Below are positions 62,950 through 64,000 of a stretch of 64,000 nucleotides of DNA, in pieces. This stretch comes from an uncultured Bacilli bacterium. Lineage in GTDB: Bacteria > Bacillota_I > Bacilli_A > RF39 > UBA660. The stretch lies in NCBI GenBank assembly GCA_934149325.1, contig CAKPEJ010000001.1, forward strand, positions 1 through 64,000. Direction: 5' to 3'. The notes below the pieces were generated by a model. That model ran no database searches, was not told the origin of the DNA, and saw only the letters and a program-made list of their open reading frames with translations. The position numbers and the translations under genes were made by a program. How positions within the stretch are numbered: the first letter of the stretch is position 1; every line of letters starts with the position of its first letter.

Positions 62950-64000
62950 ATGGTAAGTTTATTATTTTACTTAAGTATATTTCTAGTAATATTTATTATT
63001 AGTTATATAGGTAGTATTTTTTATAAGAAAAATAAAAAAATAGGTAATTTTATAATTATATTAAGTTTTTTAGTCATGCTTATTATACTTGGTTTTAGGT
63101 ATAAAGTTGGAACTGATTATGAGACTTATTTAACTTATTATAATACAATTAAATTAAGCAGTTGGTCCAATTTATTTTTATTAAAATGGGAAAAGGGTGC
63201 TTTAGTATTTTTTAAACTTGTGTCAATGTTATTTAATAAACCATATATAATATTTATTATAATTTCATTTTTACAGTTATATCCAATTTATAAAATGAAC
63301 AAGCTATATGAATTTAAATATTTACCTTATTCCTTACTATGTTTTTTGACCTTATATATGCCATTTTTTATGAATGGTATGAGACAGGGTATAGCAATGA
63401 GCTTCTCATTATACAGTTTTTCACTTTTAATGCATAAAAATTATAAAAAAGCATTTTTTGCAACATTAATTGGAATATTATTTCATAAAACAGCACTATT
63501 ATTATTGCCGTTTATAATATTATATATTTTTATAAAAAATAAAAATTATTCAAAATGTTCATTTATATTATCTATATTTTTATCAATAATTATATTATTT
63601 TTCTTAAAAGATTTTTTTATAGAAAATGATATATCAACATATAGTTCATATTTAGATGATATTAATGTTAGTAAAATATCAATAAAACCTATTTTATGGT
63701 ATATACCATCAATTATAATTATTTTCTTATTTGGGAAAAAAGATATTATATTTAGAAATTATAATGGATTATTTTTAAGTGGTGTATTATTTAATATTAT
63801 TGGTACATCAGCACATTACTTAAATAGAATATCTTATTATTTTACTTTTTTTGAAATAATACTTATTCCTTATTTAATTTGTAATATTAAAGATGAAAAA
63901 AGCAAAAAAATTGTGAAGTTAATATACATTATATATTTAATTATATATTTTATATATCAATTTTATATATCAGGAAAAAATGAGATATTCCCATATAAAA
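62950..64000 (+). CDS. EpsG-family O-antigen/polysaccharide polymerase (Wzy-like), 3-prime end outside window
   Basis: 350 codons visible with no stop before the window edge. About 10 transmembrane helices; EpsG landmarks are FRYKVGTDYETYLTYYN (about residues 51-67), FMNGMRQGIAMSFSLYSFSL and GILFHKTALLLLP. It polymerises undecaprenyl-linked repeat units outside the membrane. Strong ribosome-binding site aaggagg (62935-62941) with ATG 62950. It completes a Wzy-type set with the initiating transferase at 58257; a flippase is expected just past the window or is the one at 29027. Confidence 0.9.
   Translation, partial: MVSLLFYLSIFLVIFIISYIGSIFYKKNKKIGNFIIILSFLVMLIILGFRYKVGTDYETYLTYYNTIKLSSWSNLFLLKWEKGALVFFKLVSMLFNKPYIIFIIISFLQLYPIYKMNKLYEFKYLPYSLLCFLTLYMPFFMNGMRQGIAMSFSLYSFSLLMHKNYKKAFFATLIGILFHKTALLLLPFIILYIFIKNKNYSKCSFILSIFLSIIILFFLKDFFIENDISTYSSYLDDINVSKISIKPILWYIPSIIIIFLFGKKDIIFRNYNGLFLSGVLFNIIGTSAHYLNRISYYFTFFEIILIPYLICNIKDEKSKKIVKLIYIIYLIIYFIYQFYISGKNEIFPYK

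Overview
The window is a very AT-rich chromosomal segment of a Gram-positive, endospore-forming bacterium. It is most likely an uncultured gut-type member of the class Bacilli. This is inferred from gene content and order: gpr next to a divergent rpsT, then spoIIP and lepA; an hrcA-grpE-dnaK-dnaJ heat-shock operon with a CIRCE operator; and lon followed by a Bacillus-type spoVID and a ysxE-like gene. UGA is used as stop (for example at 15727-15729 and in ATGA start/stop overlaps) and Trp is coded by UGG, so this is the standard bacterial code and not the Mycoplasma code. Intergenic spaces are short, and many terminator hairpins begin inside or just before the stop codon.

Layout. 1-8.3 kb: end of mutL, an SGNH hydrolase, miaA, a transglutaminase-like secreted protein, rpsT, gpr, spoIIP, a yqxA-like gene, an unknown gene and lepA. 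8.4-36.9 kb: a large cell-surface glycan region. It contains DUF2142 and GT-C type membrane proteins, a lysozyme with nine ChW repeats, a Wzm/Wzt-type ABC exporter with large glycosyltransferases, a flippase-type (Wzx) glycosyltransferase operon, and a reverse-strand cytidylyltransferase-SDR-LicD cassette. 37-39 kb: a short YigZ and uvrC. 39.3-41.4 kb: a pilin-like surface protein and an HTH protein. 41.4-48.6 kb: the heat-shock operon with pepF inserted, then a collagen-like protein. 48.7-52.8 kb: lon, spoVID and ysxE. 52.9-58.2 kb: an L20-type leader RNA, infC with an AUA start, rpmI, an rplT with an extra C-terminal domain, holA, yceD/DUF177, rpmF, a DUF3419-like methyltransferase, an unknown gene and gmk. 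58.2-64 kb: a second surface-polysaccharide operon of the Wzy-dependent type, with an initiating phosphoglycosyltransferase, GT2 enzymes, a TagF-like glycerophosphotransferase, an alpha-1,2-fucosyltransferase-like enzyme and an EpsG/Wzy polymerase that runs off the window end.

How they work together. The housekeeping blocks keep Firmicutes synteny, but both places where Bacillus-type genomes carry haem genes (hemN between lepA and hrcA; hemAXCDBL between lon and spoVID) have none. One of those places is instead filled by about 33 kb, most of it surface-glycan genes. The sporulation genes visible (gpr, spoIIP, spoVID, ysxE, possibly the collagen-like gene) suggest a real spore with a coat or exosporium-like surface. 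The surface clusters supply initiation, extension, flipping, polymerisation, ABC export and phospho-decoration of several glycans.

No rRNA, tRNA, CRISPR array, intact insertion sequence or prophage was seen. The most interesting points are the infC-rpmI-rplT operon (AUA start, a leader whose three-way antiterminator can be drawn, L20 fused to a Rho_N/SAP-like domain), the lon-spoVID-ysxE remnant, the degenerate CIRCE, the three-by-three ChW architecture, and an uncharacterised 35-bp intergenic tandem repeat.
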